The notes: a model not told the origin generated them from the letters alone. A stretch of 64,000 nucleotides of DNA from Sphingomonas sp. Leaf208 (GCF_001421415.1 NZ_LMKH01000036.1:10611-74610); one strand, 5' to 3'; positions 9,520 through 19,314 are shown, counted from the first letter of the stretch. Translations and numbers: made by a program.

Positions 9520-12500
9520 TTATCCGACCAGAGCGAGCCTCGTTTCCGAGGTCTTCATCTCCACCTTGGCGACACCGTGCAACGACTCGATGTGCTCGAC
9601 AAGCTCTCCGTCGAGCAGGAAGTCGCGGCCGAGCAGGATGCAGACCTCGCCGTCGGGCGTCGGCGCGCGCACGCGGACCTCGCCGCGCGCGCCGCGGTGT
9701 TCGGCGAGCAGCGAGGCGAGGCCGGCGAACGCGGCCATGTCGGAGATCGTCACGACCACCTGGAAGCGCGCTAGGTTGGCGAGGCCCTCGAACGGCTGGA
9801 TGCGCTTGATGCTGACGCGCGGGGTGTCCTCGCCGGGCTTGCGGTCGAGTTCGACGGTGATGAGTCCGCAGCCGCCAGCCTTTGCTGCCTCTTCGAGATC
9901 CTTCGAGACCTGGTCGTCGAAGCAGGTCGCCATGAACTGGCCGCTGGCGTCGGAGCATTGCGCCATCATGAAGCGCTTGCCACGCGCGGAGGTGCGGTAG
10001 CGGGCGTCCTCGACCAGCACCGCCATCGTCGCGCCGGCGCGGCTGCCGTCATCGGGGATGTTGAGCTCGGACAGCGCGGTGTAGGCGCGGGCGCCGTGGC
10101 TGACCGCGATGTGGCGATGGCGATCGACCGGGTGCGCGGAGAAATAGAAGCCGAACGCTTCCTTCTCCTGATCCATGCGCTGGCTGAGCGTCCAGCGGAC
10201 CGAGGGAGGGAGCTTGATCGCGTCGCCCGCGGGTTCGGCGTCGCCGAACAGGCCGCCCTGCCCGCTGGTCTTCTGTTCGTGCGTGCGCGCGGCGATCGCG
10301 AGGATCGTCTCGGCAGTGGCGTGGATGCCGGCGCGGTTCTGATCGAGGCCGTCGAACGCGCCCGCGGCGGCGAGCGTTTCGAGCTGGCGCTTGTTGAGGA
10401 GGCGCGGGTCGACGCGCTTGGCGAGATCGTCGAGGCCGGCGAACGGACCGTTCTGGACGCGCTCGACGATGAGCTTTTCCATCGCGCCTTCGCCAACCGA
10501 CTTCAGCGCGCCGAGGGCGTAGCGGACCGCGAGGTTGTTCTCCTCGACGTCGGGCAAAACCTCGACATCGAACTCGGCCTGGCTCGCGTTGATGCAGGGC
10601 GGCAGCGCGGTGATCCCCAGACGGCGCATGTCGTCGGTGAAGATCGCGAGCTTATCGGTCTGGTGCAAATCGTAGCACATCGAGGCCGCGAAGAATTCGT
10701 GCGGGTGGTGCGCCTTCAGCCATGCGGTCTGGTACGCGAGCAGCGCATAGGCCGCGGCGTGGCTCTTGTTGAAGCCGTAGCCGGCGAACTTGTCGATCAA
10801 GTCGAACAGCGCGTTGGCCTCGGCCTTCTTGATGCCGTTGACGGTGAGACAGCCCTCGACGAAGCCCGCGCGCTGCGCGTCCATCTCGGCCTTCACCTTC
10901 TTACCCATCGCGCGGCGCAACAGATCGGCGCCGCCGAGCGAGAAGCCGGCCAGCACCTGCGCGGCCTGCATGACCTGCTCCTGGTAGACGAAGATCCCAT
11001 AGGTCTCCGACAGGATCGGTTCGAGCAGCGGGTGCGGGTAGTCGATCGCCTCGGTGCCGTTCTTGCGGCGGCCGAACGAGGGGATGTTGTCCATCGGGCC
11101 CGGTCGATAGAGCGATACGAGCGCGATGATGTCGCCGAAATTGGACGGCCGCACTGCGGACAGCGTGCGCCGCATGCCTTCGGATTCGAGCTGAAACACG
11201 CCGACCGTGTCGCCCTTTTGCAGCAGCGCGTAGACGCCGGTGTCGTCCCATTCGAGCGCCTCGAGATCGACCGTCACGCCACGCTTGGCGAGCAGTTGCA
11301 CCGCCTTCTGGAGCACCGACAGCGTCTTCAGCCCGAGGAAATCGAACTTCACGAGGCCGGCGCCCTCGACATATTTCATGTCAAACTGCGTGACGGGCAT
11401 GTCGGACCGAGGGTCACGGTACAGGGGCACGAGCTGTGCGAGCGGGCGGTCGCCGATCACCACGCCGGCGGCGTGGGTGGAGGAGTGGCGGGGCAGGCCT
11501 TCCAGCTTCATCGCCAGATCGAGGAGCTTCCGGACTCCATTGTCGTTCGCGTACTCCTTGGCCAGTTCACCGACGCCGTTGAGTGCGCGCTCCAGCGTCC
11601 AGGGGTCGGTCGGGTGGTTCGGGACCAGTTTCGCGAGGCGATCGATCTGGCCGTAGCTCATCTGCAGCACGCGGCCGGTGTCCTTGAGCACCGCGCGCGC
11701 CTTCAGCTTCCCGAAGGTGATGATCTGCGCGACCTGATCGCGGCCGTATTTCTCCTGGACGTAGCGGATCACCTCGACGCGGCGGGTTTCGCAGAAATCG
11801 ATGTCGAAATCGGGCATCGACACGCGTTCCGGGTTCAGGAAGCGCTCGAACAGTAGGCCCAGCTTGATCGGGTCGAGATCGGTGATCGTCAGCGACCAGG
11901 CGACGACCGAGCCTGCGCCCGAACCACGGCCCGGGCCGACGGGAATGTCATGATCCTTCGCCCATTTGATGAAGTCCGCGACGATCAGGAAGTATCCGGG
12001 AAAACCCATCTGGACGATCACGTCGACCTCGAACGCGAGGCGCTTGCGGTACACGTCGCGCCAGCCGTCCTCGCCCTCACCGTGGAGTTCGGCGATGCGG
12101 GCGAGACGCGCTTCGAGGCCGGCTTCAGCGTCGTCGCGGAGAAGCTTGGCCTCGCCCTCGATATCGCCCGCGAGGCTGGGGAGGATCGGTTTGCGGTACG
12201 GCGCCATCACTGCGCAGCGCTGTGCGACGACCAAGGTGTTGGCGATCGCCTCGGGCAGATCGGCGAACATCTCGTGCATCACCAGCGCGGGCTTCATCCA
12301 GGCTTCGGGACAGCTGCGGATGCGGTCCTCGGTCTCGACATAGGTCGAGTGCGCGATGCAGAGCATGGCGTCGTGCGCATCGCCGAACGCGCTTTCGGTG
12401 AAGCAACACGGGTTGGTCGCGACGAGCGGCAGGTTGCGCTCATAGGCGATGTCGATGAGGTCGTTTTCGGCCGCCGTCTCGATCGCGTCGTTGCGGCGCG

Positions 12501-13026
12501 AGAGTTCGACGTAGAGGCGGTCGTCGAACAGCCCTTGCAGGCGGTCCAGGTAAGCGCGCGCGCGGTCAGGCTGGCCTTCCGCGAACAGTCGGGCGAGGCC
12601 ACCCTCGCCGCCTGCGGTCAAGGCGATCAGACCGTCGGTGTGGCGTTCGAGCGCGGCGAAGTCGACATGCGCGGGCATCTCGATCGGACGGTCGAGATGC
12701 GCCATCGAGACGAGCGCGCAGAGGTTGTCGTAACCGGTCATGTTCTGCGCGTAGAGCGCGAGCCAGTCGAACTGCGTGGCGACGCCGTCGGGCATGTCGG
12801 GACGACCGACGCCGAGCATGACGCCGATGATGGGCTGGACGCCATCCTTCTTGGCGGCGTCCGAATAGGCCATTGCCGCATAGAGCCCGTTACGATCGGT
12901 CAGCGCGGCGGCGGGGAAGCCCAGCGCACGCGCCTGCTTGGCGATCGCTTTCGGATCGATGGCGCCGTCGAGCATGGTGTAGCAGGAGAAAACGCGGAGA
13001 GGGACGTAACCGGAATGAGGCATCAT
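9520..13026 (-). CDS. dnaE: DNA polymerase III subunit alpha
   Basis: Replicative DNA polymerase catalytic subunit, 1,168 residues from the ATG at 13026. The N-terminal PHP domain begins VPLRVFSCYTMLDGA. The C-family polymerase core follows, with GRGSGAGSVVAW and the catalytic aspartates in PDFDIDFCE. Then come helix-hairpin-helix and OB-fold regions and a C-terminal beta-binding region. The frame extends 75 codons further upstream, but that part overlaps the divergent neighbour's leader and does not resemble the family. Confidence 0.96.
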   Translation of the reverse strand: MMPHSGYVPLRVFSCYTMLDGAIDPKAIAKQARALGFPAAALTDRNGLYAAMAYSDAAKKDGVQPIIGVMLGVGRPDMPDGVATQFDWLALYAQNMTGYDNLCALVSMAHLDRPIEMPAHVDFAALERHTDGLIALTAGGEGGLARLFAEGQPDRARAYLDRLQGLFDDRLYVELSRRNDAIETAAENDLIDIAYERNLPLVATNPCCFTESAFGDAHDAMLCIAHSTYVETEDRIRSCPEAWMKPALVMHEMFADLPEAIANTLVVAQRCAVMAPYRKPILPSLAGDIEGEAKLLRDDAEAGLEARLARIAELHGEGEDGWRDVYRKRLAFEVDVIVQMGFPGYFLIVADFIKWAKDHDIPVGPGRGSGAGSVVAWSLTITDLDPIKLGLLFERFLNPERVSMPDFDIDFCETRRVEVIRYVQEKYGRDQVAQIITFGKLKARAVLKDTGRVLQMSYGQIDRLAKLVPNHPTDPWTLERALNGVGELAKEYANDNGVRKLLDLAMKLEGLPRHSSTHAAGVVIGDRPLAQLVPLYRDPRSDMPVTQFDMKYVEGAGLVKFDFLGLKTLSVLQKAVQLLAKRGVTVDLEALEWDDTGVYALLQKGDTVGVFQLESEGMRRTLSAVRPSNFGDIIALVSLYRPGPMDNIPSFGRRKNGTEAIDYPHPLLEPILSETYGIFVYQEQVMQAAQVLAGFSLGGADLLRRAMGKKVKAEMDAQRAGFVEGCLTVNGIKKAEANALFDLIDKFAGYGFNKSHAAAYALLAYQTAWLKAHHPHEFFAASMCYDLHQTDKLAIFTDDMRRLGITALPPCINASQAEFDVEVLPDVEENNLAVRYALGALKSVGEGAMEKLIVERVQNGPFAGLDDLAKRVDPRLLNKRQLETLAAAGAFDGLDQNRAGIHATAETILAIAARTHEQKTSGQGGLFGDAEPAGDAIKLPPSVRWTLSQRMDQEKEAFGFYFSAHPVDRHRHIAVSHGARAYTALSELNIPDDGSRAGATMAVLVEDARYRTSARGKRFMMAQCSDASGQFMATCFDDQVSKDLEEAAKAGGCGLITVELDRKPGEDTPRVSIKRIQPFEGLANLARFQVVVTISDMAAFAGLASLLAEHRGARGEVRVRAPTPDGEVCILLGRDFLLDGELVEHIESLHGVAKVEMKTSETRLALVG

Positions 13027-13129
13027 ATTTAGGTAGGCGTTGACGCATGATTCGGCCAGCGGCGTTGCGCCCGGTTGGAACCCCGGACACGACGAGCCGT
13101 TGCGGCGCAGACATCTGGGAGCATTCTTC

Positions 13130-13723
13130 ATGACGGATCCACGCGGGCACTTTGCCGATACCGAAACCACGGCTGCGGGAACGCCTCGTGCGGGTGCTGG
13201 CTGGGGGTGGATTCTGGCGTATGGCGTGCTGTCGGTGGTGCTAGGGATCATGGCGTTCGCGTCGCCGTTTTCCGCGACCTATGCCGCGACTCTGGTGATC
13301 GGGGCGTTCTTCATTGCGGCCGGGATCGTGTCGATCGTGTCCGGGTTTGCCGGCAAGGGACACGAGGGGCGCGGCTATGCGATCGGGTTCGGGCTGGTGT
13401 CGCTGGTGATCGGGCTGATCATGGCGTTCGAGCCGGCGACGGGGGCGATCTCGCTGACGTTGCTGATTGCAATTTGGCTTGGTGTTCGTGGCGCGTTGGA
13501 GATCGGGCTTGGGGCGCGGTTCCGACGGGGCAAGGGGCTGATGATCGCGCTGGGGGTGGTGAATATTCTGCTGGCGGTGATCGTGCTGGTGACGCTGCCT
13601 TGGTCGGCGTTGACGCTGCCGGGGTATGTGCTGGGGATCAGTTTCCTGTTTGGTGGGGTGACTTCGATTGCGTCTGCGCTGGCGCATAAGAAGGGTGCAC
13701 CGGCTTTCTCGGTGACCGCCTGA
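13130..13723 (+). CDS. HdeD-family (DUF308) membrane protein
   Basis: A 197-residue integral membrane protein with six predicted helices in three pairs, typical of HdeD/DUF308. Relatives are linked to acid resistance in enterobacteria; the biochemical role is unknown. About 25 polar residues precede the first helix (WGWILAYGVLSVVLGIMAF). The ATG at 13130 follows GGGAG at suitable spacing. It is divergent from dnaE. Palindromic elements lie directly downstream. Confidence 0.85.
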   Translation: MTDPRGHFADTETTAAGTPRAGAGWGWILAYGVLSVVLGIMAFASPFSATYAATLVIGAFFIAAGIVSIVSGFAGKGHEGRGYAIGFGLVSLVIGLIMAFEPATGAISLTLLIAIWLGVRGALEIGLGARFRRGKGLMIALGVVNILLAVIVLVTLPWSALTLPGYVLGISFLFGGVTSIASALAHKKGAPAFSVTA

Positions 13724-13740
13724 CTTTCCCCGCGAACTGC

Positions 13741-13798
13741 TTGTTCTCCCGCGAAGGCGGGAGTCCAGTCTGGGCCCCCGCCTTCGCGGGGGAACAAG
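13741..13798. repeat. Palindromic element, family B
   Basis: Two complementary arms (TTCTCCCGCGAAGGCGGGA and CCCCCGCCTTCGCGGGGGAA) around a short AGTCTGG centre. Further copies are at 21108, 25139, 55218 and 63289. It lies 17 bp after the HdeD-like gene. Confidence 0.9.
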
Positions 13799-13831
13799 CT
13801 TCTGTTGGGATAAGCCACCACATCTCCTTAA

Positions 13832-13940
13832 CCCCACCCCGGCGGAGGCCGGGGCCCAGTTGGGGGACGTTGCTAACCACGGTCAGCGCTTCGTTACTGC
13901 GACCTTTCCAACTGGGCCCCGGCCTTCGCCGGGGTGGGGC
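13832..13940. repeat. Palindromic element, family A
   Basis: The left arm contains CCCCGGCGGAGGCCGGGGCC and the right arm its imperfect complement GGCCCCGGCCTTCGCCGGGG. They are separated by a loop of about 45 nt containing GCTTCGTTACTGC. Other copies are at 20967, 34339, 46921 (half), 58320 and 63095. Confidence 0.9.
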
Positions 13941-13958
13941 CGGGTATAGGTGCTGCTT

Positions 13959-14438
13959 CTACAGTAGCTTCTCGATATCCTTCCGAATGTCCTCGGGCTT
14001 CGTCGTTGGGGCATAGCGATCCACCACCGCCCCATCGCGCCCAACCAGGAACTTAGTGAAGTTCCACTTGATCGCCTTCGACCCCAACACGCCCGGCGCG
14101 TCCGACTTCAACCGCTCGAACAGCGGGTCCGCGTCCGAGCCGTTGACGTCGATCTTCGCGAACACCGGGAACGTCACGTCGTAGGTCAGCGTGCAGAAGT
14201 TCGCGATCTCAGCTGCGTCACCCGGCTCCTGCCCGCCGAACTGGTTGCAGGGGAAGGCGAGCACTTCGAACCCGCGCTCCGCATAGTCACGATGTAGCGC
14301 TTCGAGGCCGTCATATTGCGGGGTGAAGCCGCATTTCGAGGCGGTGTTGACGATCAACAGCACCTTGCCGCGGTGGGGTTCGAGCGAAGTCGCTGTGCCG
14401 TCGGCGTTTTTCACGGTGAAGTCGGTGATCGCGGTCAT
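13959..14438 (-). CDS. Glutathione peroxidase (thiol type)
   Basis: Reduces hydroperoxides with glutathione or thioredoxin. The 159-residue protein has the catalytic tetrad region: cysteine (not selenocysteine) in TASKCGFTPQ, glutamine in FPCNQFGGQEPG, and tryptophan and asparagine in IKWNFTKF. The ATG at 14438 overlaps the stop codon of the upstream GNAT gene (ATGA), so it is probably the last gene of a lolC-lolD-GNAT-gpx transcript. No signal peptide; cytoplasmic. BtuE-like; thioredoxin may be the actual reductant. Confidence 0.92.
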   Translation of the reverse strand: MTAITDFTVKNADGTATSLEPHRGKVLLIVNTASKCGFTPQYDGLEALHRDYAERGFEVLAFPCNQFGGQEPGDAAEIANFCTLTYDVTFPVFAKIDVNGSDADPLFERLKSDAPGVLGSKAIKWNFTKFLVGRDGAVVDRYAPTTKPEDIRKDIEKLL

Positions 14439-15031
14439 GGGCGGTCCTCGTTTCGCGCGAGCAGATACGCCAGGTTCTGGCGCACGCCGGGCCATTCGTG
14501 GCGGATGATGCTGTAGACGACGGTGTCGCGCAAGCGGCCGTCGGCCATCACCTGATGCCCGCGGAGCACGCCGTCGCGCTTGGCGCCTAGGCGTTCGATC
14601 GCGCGTTGAGAGTTCTTGTTAAGTGAGTCGGTCCGGATCTGGACGCATTCGCAGTCGAGGACGTCGAACGCGTGGGTCAGCAACTTCAGCTTGGCTTCGG
14701 TGTTGACGCCGGTGCGCTGCACGGACTTGGCGTAGAAGGTGCCGCCGATCTCGAGCCGCTTGTTGCCCTCGTTCATCCGCATGAAGCGCGTGGTGCCGAC
14801 GACAATCCCGGCGGCCTCTACCGCGAACAACCGCGCACGGCCGAAGTCCTGCTCGCGCAACGCCGCAGCGAGCCAGCGATCGGGCGCCTTCATCATCGCG
14901 ACGTTGGCGTAGAACGTGTCCCACAAATTGCCCGCCGACGCCGCCGCGACCAGCCCGTCCATGTCGTCGGCAACCAGCGGGCGGAGCGTGACGTGACGCC
15001 CGGTCAGCGTCGGCGTCTCGCCCCAGGTCAC
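14435..15031 (-). CDS. GNAT-family N-acetyltransferase (RimJ/RimL-like)
   Basis: A 198-residue acetyltransferase of the RimJ/RimL type (Acetyltransf_3), which usually acetylates protein N-termini or small amines. It opens with TLTGRHVTLRPLVADD, a typical strand beta1, and contains IGGTFYAKSVQRTGVNTEAK, the acetyl-CoA-binding turn region. Both ends overlap neighbours by 4 bp (lolD upstream, gpx downstream), indicating tight translational coupling. The substrate is unknown. Confidence 0.85.
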   Translation of the reverse strand: MTWGETPTLTGRHVTLRPLVADDMDGLVAAASAGNLWDTFYANVAMMKAPDRWLAAALREQDFGRARLFAVEAAGIVVGTTRFMRMNEGNKRLEIGGTFYAKSVQRTGVNTEAKLKLLTHAFDVLDCECVQIRTDSLNKNSQRAIERLGAKRDGVLRGHQVMADGRLRDTVVYSIIRHEWPGVRQNLAYLLARNEDRP

Positions 15032-15741
15032 GCCAGCCGCCCCTCGTGCAGCCGCAACACGCGGTCCATGCGGGCCGCGAGCCGCTCGTTGTGCGTCGCG
15101 ACCACCGCCGCCGTGCCCTGTTCCCGAACCAGGCGGATGAACTCGGCGAAGACGATGTCGGCGGTGTGTTCGTCGAGGTTGCCGGTCGGCTCGTCCGCCA
15201 GCACCAGCGCAGGCTTGTTGGCGAGCGCGCGGGCGACGGCGACGCGCTGTTGCTCGCCGCCGGAAAGCTGGCTCGGGCGGTGCGTGAGGCGGTGGCCGAG
15301 CCCGAGCTGGGTCAACAACTCCGCAGCGCGCGCGTCCGCCTCGGCCCGCGTCGCGCCGTGGACGAGTTGCGGGAGGACGACGTTCTCGGTCGCGTTGAAG
15401 TCCGGCAGCAGGTGGTGGAACTGGTAGACGAAGCCGAGGCTGTCGCGGCGCACCACGGTCCGCTCATGCGCGTTGAGCTTGGCGGCCTCGGTGCCGGCGA
15501 TCCTGATCGACCCCTGGAAGCCGCCCTCGAGCAGGCCCACGGCTTGCAACAGAGTCGACTTGCCCGAGCCCGATGGCCCGAGCAGCGCGACGATCTCGCC
15601 CGGCGCGATCGCGAGGTCGACGCCGCGCAGCACGTCGATCGTCGCGCCACCCTGCGTGAAGCTCTTGGTCAGCCCGCTGGTCTGGAGGACGTAATCGTCG
15701 AACTTCTCGATCTGGCGATCGATTTTGAGGCCTTCATTCAT
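15028..15741 (-). CDS. lolD: Lipoprotein-releasing ABC transporter ATP-binding protein LolD
   Basis: Energises release of outer-membrane lipoproteins from the inner membrane to LolA. The 237-residue ATPase has Walker A GPSGSGKST, signature LSGGEQQRVAVARAL, Walker B LVLADEPTGNLDE and the H-loop in VVATHNERLA. It overlaps the 3' end of lolC by 8 bp, as expected for a lolCD operon. MacB-type ATPases are similar, but pairing with a LolC/E permease supports LolD. Confidence 0.93.
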   Translation of the reverse strand: MNEGLKIDRQIEKFDDYVLQTSGLTKSFTQGGATIDVLRGVDLAIAPGEIVALLGPSGSGKSTLLQAVGLLEGGFQGSIRIAGTEAAKLNAHERTVVRRDSLGFVYQFHHLLPDFNATENVVLPQLVHGATRAEADARAAELLTQLGLGHRLTHRPSQLSGGEQQRVAVARALANKPALVLADEPTGNLDEHTADIVFAEFIRLVREQGTAAVVATHNERLAARMDRVLRLHEGRLA

Positions 15742-16984
15742 AACGCAGCACCTGCACGGGGTCGGTACTCGCCGCTTTCCAGGCCGGATAGAGCGTCGCG
15801 AGGAAGCTGAAGACGAGCGCCATCAGCGCGATCACGACGATCTCGACGGGATCGGTCTTCGACGGGAGTTCGGTCAGATAGCGGATCGACGGATCCCACA
15901 AATTCTGGCCGGTGAGGAGCTGGACGAAGTTCACCACCCCCTGTCGGTAGAACAGGAAGATGAAGCCGAGCACGAGGCCCGCGACCGTGCCGAGCGCCCC
16001 GATGGTGGTGCCGACGACGATGAAGATCCGCATCATCGAGCCGCGCGTCGCGCCCATCGTCCGCAGGATCGCGATGTCGCGCGTCTTGGCTCGGACCAGC
16101 ATGATCAGCGACGAGAGGATGTTGAACACCGCGACCAGGATGATGATCGACAGCACGGTGAACATCGCGACACGCTCGACCGCGAGTGCCTCGAACAGCT
16201 GCGCGTTCATCGTCCGCCAGTCGGCGATCACCGCGTTGCCGCCGATCTTGTCGGCGAGGGGCTTGAGGATCTCGCCGACGCGGTCCGCGTCGACCGTCTT
16301 CAGCTCGACCATGCCGGCCGCATCGCCCATCAGTAGCAGCGTCTGCGCATCCTCGATCGGCATGATGATGTACGCCTTGTCGTAATCATAGACGCCGATC
16401 TCGAAGATCGCGCCGACCGTATAGCTGACGATCCGCGGGACGGTGCCGAACGGCGTGGTCTGGCCTTGCGGGCTGAACAGCGAAATCTCCGAACCGACCT
16501 GCGCACCGAGCGATTCGGCAAGCCGCGAACCGATCGCGATCCGGCCGCTGCCCTGCGTAATCGACTGGAGCGAGCCCATCACGACCTTGTTGCTGATCGT
16601 CGAATTGCGGCGGATGTCGTCGACGCGCATCCCGCGCACGAGCACCGCCTCGGCACGGCCGTTATAGGTGGCGGCGAGCGGCTGTTCGATCAGCGGCAGC
16701 GCGCTGGTGACGCCCGGCGTCTTCTGCGCCTGCGCGACGATCTCGCGCCAGTCGGGGAGCCGGTTGCCGACGCCCTGCACCACCGCATGGCCGTTGAGCC
16801 CGACGATCTTGTCGAAAAGCTCGGCGCGGAAGCCGTTCATCACGCTCATCACGATCACCAGCGCGGCGACGCCGAGCATGACCGCGACCAGGCTGATCGA
16901 GGCGACGAGGAAGATGAACGCCTCGCCCTTGCCCGGCAGCAGATAGCGGCGGGCTATCATCCGTTCGTAGCGGGACAGGATCAT
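15734..16984 (-). CDS. lolC: Lipoprotein-releasing ABC transporter permease (LolC/LolE)
   Basis: A 416-residue inner-membrane permease with the LolC/E topology: one helix near the N-terminus after RYERMIARRYLLPGKGEAF, a large periplasmic MacB-like core, and three C-terminal FtsX-family helices. The ATG at 16984 matches the family start; the frame is open to 17161 but that part is not family-like. It is upstream of lolD with overlap. Only one LolC/E gene is present in the locus, suggesting a LolF-like homodimer as in many non-enteric bacteria. Confidence 0.92.
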   Translation of the reverse strand: MILSRYERMIARRYLLPGKGEAFIFLVASISLVAVMLGVAALVIVMSVMNGFRAELFDKIVGLNGHAVVQGVGNRLPDWREIVAQAQKTPGVTSALPLIEQPLAATYNGRAEAVLVRGMRVDDIRRNSTISNKVVMGSLQSITQGSGRIAIGSRLAESLGAQVGSEISLFSPQGQTTPFGTVPRIVSYTVGAIFEIGVYDYDKAYIIMPIEDAQTLLLMGDAAGMVELKTVDADRVGEILKPLADKIGGNAVIADWRTMNAQLFEALAVERVAMFTVLSIIILVAVFNILSSLIMLVRAKTRDIAILRTMGATRGSMMRIFIVVGTTIGALGTVAGLVLGFIFLFYRQGVVNFVQLLTGQNLWDPSIRYLTELPSKTDPVEIVVIALMALVFSFLATLYPAWKAASTDPVQVLRYE

Positions 16985-17519
16985 GGGCGGCCAGGTTCGA
17001 TCGTTAGGGATAGAGTGCAGCGGCTCTAGGACGCGGCCCGTTGCGAGGCAACTGTCGGGGCCGTGCGTCAGGCCCATGCTCGGCGTGCGGCGCCCCCTCC
17101 TACAGGGCTGGGTTAGTCCCGATCCGGAAGTGTCTAGATTGGTCTGTTGCGTAATCGCCACAGGCGCAGTTCAATCGTGAGCCGCCCCGCGCAAAGACCG
17201 TGACAAAATCCACGGACATAACTAGCAACAAACTCGCTGAGACACAGGCAACGGCCGTGGTTCGGGGACTGCTTTTCCGCTCCGTCGCAAGACGAGATGC
17301 GAGAGCAAAAAAATGGGGGCTGACGAGCGATCGTCACGCAGGCGCCCGGATCGGCAACGGTCCGGGCGTTTGCTTGTCCGGCATAGTTCACCGCAGTGGT
17401 CTATACTTTGTCAGATCTTGAACTGCTGTCACAGCAGCCTCGGCAACACAGTCGAGACGCTGCGCTCTGATGCTTTGCTGCGCCGGATCGCTTGGAAACG
17501 TCGAAGCGCGGCGCGTGCG
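16985..17519. other. 535-bp stretch with no recognised protein gene
   Basis: This lies between the lolC start and the rsgA stop, both minus-strand genes. It must hold the lolC promoter. A plus-strand terminator-like hairpin at 17343-17375 has no obvious plus-strand gene before it. Short open frames here look unconvincing. Confidence 0.5.
17343..17375 (+). terminator. Orphan rho-independent terminator (possible small RNA end)
   Basis: CGCCCGGA, a 10-nt loop and TCCGGGCG form a perfect 8-bp stem followed by TTTGCTT, reading on the plus strand. Both flanking protein genes are on the minus strand, so the hairpin could end a small plus-strand transcript starting somewhere in 17000-17300. Confidence 0.55.
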
Positions 17520-18518
17520 TTACCGGGTCCGGCGCTTCGTCAGCCGTGACGCCGCACCATTTTCCTCCGCGTTGAGCTTGCGCCAGCGTTCGAAGCGGTC
17601 CGGCGCCAGCGTCCCCGCCGCGATCGCTGCCTGGATCGCGCACCCCGGCTCGACGCCGTGCGAACAGTCGGCGAACCGGCACTCCTGCGCGAGCAGCGCG
17701 ATATCGTCGAACACCTCGGCCAGCCCGGTCGCGGCCTCCGACAATTGCAGCTCACGCATACCGGGCAGGTCGAGCAGCCAGCCGCCCTGATCGAGCCGGT
17801 GCATCTCGCGCACCGTCGTAGTGTGGCGGCCGGTACCGTCCTTGACCCGCACCGCCTGCGTTCCGATGCTGTCCGATCCGCGCAAGGCGTTGACGAGCGT
17901 GGATTTGCCGACGCCGGACGAGCCGAGGAACGCGACAGTCTTGCCGGGCCCACACCACGCCGCCAACCGCTTGACGTCGGCCCGGTCGCGCCCGTCGACG
18001 GTTTCGACGAGCAATCCCGGTTCGATCGCGCGCGCGGCGGCGGCGAACTCCTCGGGCGTGTCGGTCAGGTCGGCCTTGGTGAGGACGACGACCGGGGGCA
18101 CCCCCACCTCGCGCGCCAGCACGAGATAGCGCTCGAGCCGAGCGATGCTGAAATCCTGGTTGCACGATGCGACGATGAAGACGGTGTCGACATTGGCGGC
18201 GATCATCTGATCTTTCCGCGGATCGGCCGGCGAGCGTCGCTTGAACAGGTTCACGCGCCGAAGGACCCGCGTCGCCTCCTGCGTGCGATCGTCGATCAGC
18301 AGCCAGTCGCCGACCGTCGGGTGATCGTCCCCCGGCTGCGCGCCTGCGATATAGGGCGAGACGAAACCGTCCGATTTGGCGCCGGACACCGCGATATTGC
18401 CGCGGTGCACCGCCATCACGCGGACAGGGTGGCAATATTGCTGCTCGTCTTCGGCAAGCTGGTCCGCGAAATGCGCAGTCCAGCCAAGGTCTGCCAGTGC
18501 CTGGTCGGTCGATATCAT
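17520..18518 (-). CDS. rsgA: Ribosome small-subunit biogenesis GTPase RsgA
   Basis: Circularly permuted GTPase that checks late 30S maturation. The 332-residue protein shows an OB-fold N-terminal domain, then the GTPase motifs in permuted order: G4 (LTKAD), G1 (GSSGVGKST), G3 (DLPGM). The C-terminal zinc knuckle (C-x4-C-x-H-x5-C within CRFADCSHGVEPGC) follows. The ATG at 18518 matches the family N-terminus; upstream in-frame codons are not conserved-looking. Monocistronic. Confidence 0.94.
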   Translation of the reverse strand: MISTDQALADLGWTAHFADQLAEDEQQYCHPVRVMAVHRGNIAVSGAKSDGFVSPYIAGAQPGDDHPTVGDWLLIDDRTQEATRVLRRVNLFKRRSPADPRKDQMIAANVDTVFIVASCNQDFSIARLERYLVLAREVGVPPVVVLTKADLTDTPEEFAAAARAIEPGLLVETVDGRDRADVKRLAAWCGPGKTVAFLGSSGVGKSTLVNALRGSDSIGTQAVRVKDGTGRHTTTVREMHRLDQGGWLLDLPGMRELQLSEAATGLAEVFDDIALLAQECRFADCSHGVEPGCAIQAAIAAGTLAPDRFERWRKLNAEENGAASRLTKRRTR

Positions 18519-18672
18519 AGGCTTGGTGCGGCATCCTTCTCGACGACGCGGCGGCGGTCGTACCGCCCATCGTCTAGGCCGCGATGGAGGGCATTGCCAT
18601 CGCCGTATGCACGCGAAACCGCCCAATTGGGGGTGCGCCTGACGGCGAATGTCCGGTGGTATAAGGAATAAA

Positions 18673-18762
<90 letters not shown>

Positions 18763-18918
18763 GCAGGTCATCCGAAGCTCTGCGAACAGCGCCTCCGATC
18801 GGTCGAAGCGCGGCCTCTAATGAAAGGGCCCCAGCGATGCAAGAGGGTTTTGAGCGCTCCGGGCGCCGCTCGACGCGTTTTCCTTGTGCGGCGCAAAACA
18901 AACCCTAAATTGGCCGAT

Positions 18919-19314
18919 ATGCCCCGACACGACAGTATCGCTCACGACATCACCCGCCCGATCGTGCCCGCCGAGGTGGTCGCACCGCCGGTTTCGCATG
19001 CGAATTTCTCGATCGGCGACGTCGTGCGGCACCGGCTGTTCGATTTTCGCGGGGTGATCTTCGACGTGGACCCGGTGTTTGCGAACAGCGACGAATGGTA
19101 TGCGGCGATCCCCGAGGACATTCGTCCGCGGAAGGACCAGCCTTTCTACCATCTGCTCGCCGAGAACATGGAGTCGAGCTACGTCGCCTATGTGAGTCAG
19201 CAGAACCTGGTGCCCGACGACAGCGACGAGCCGGTCGACCATCCGGCGATCGATGGGCTGTTCAGTGACTATGCGGATGGCCGGTACGCGCTGCGGCAGG
19301 TTCATCGGCACTAG
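18919..19314 (+). CDS. hspQ: Heat-shock protein HspQ / YccV-like
   Basis: A 131-residue protein with the HspQ (hemimethylated-DNA-binding YccV) fold: FSIGDVVRHRLFDFRGVIFDVDP opens the domain and YVSQQNLVPD closes it. In enterobacteria HspQ affects DnaA stability and is a Lon specificity factor; that role is not shown here. The ATG at 18919 starts a short disordered N-terminal extension (about 30 residues) before the domain. Not in an obvious operon. Confidence 0.87.
   Translation: MPRHDSIAHDITRPIVPAEVVAPPVSHANFSIGDVVRHRLFDFRGVIFDVDPVFANSDEWYAAIPEDIRPRKDQPFYHLLAENMESSYVAYVSQQNLVPDDSDEPVDHPAIDGLFSDYADGRYALRQVHRH

Noticed and set aside
9958..11856. A 632-codon plus-strand open frame inside dnaE
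   Set aside because: Antisense shadow of DnaE; no domain or start signal.
17200..17421. A 73-codon frame starting GTG between lolC and rsgA
   Set aside because: No ribosome site, no similarity, and it runs through the terminator-like hairpin at 17343-17375.
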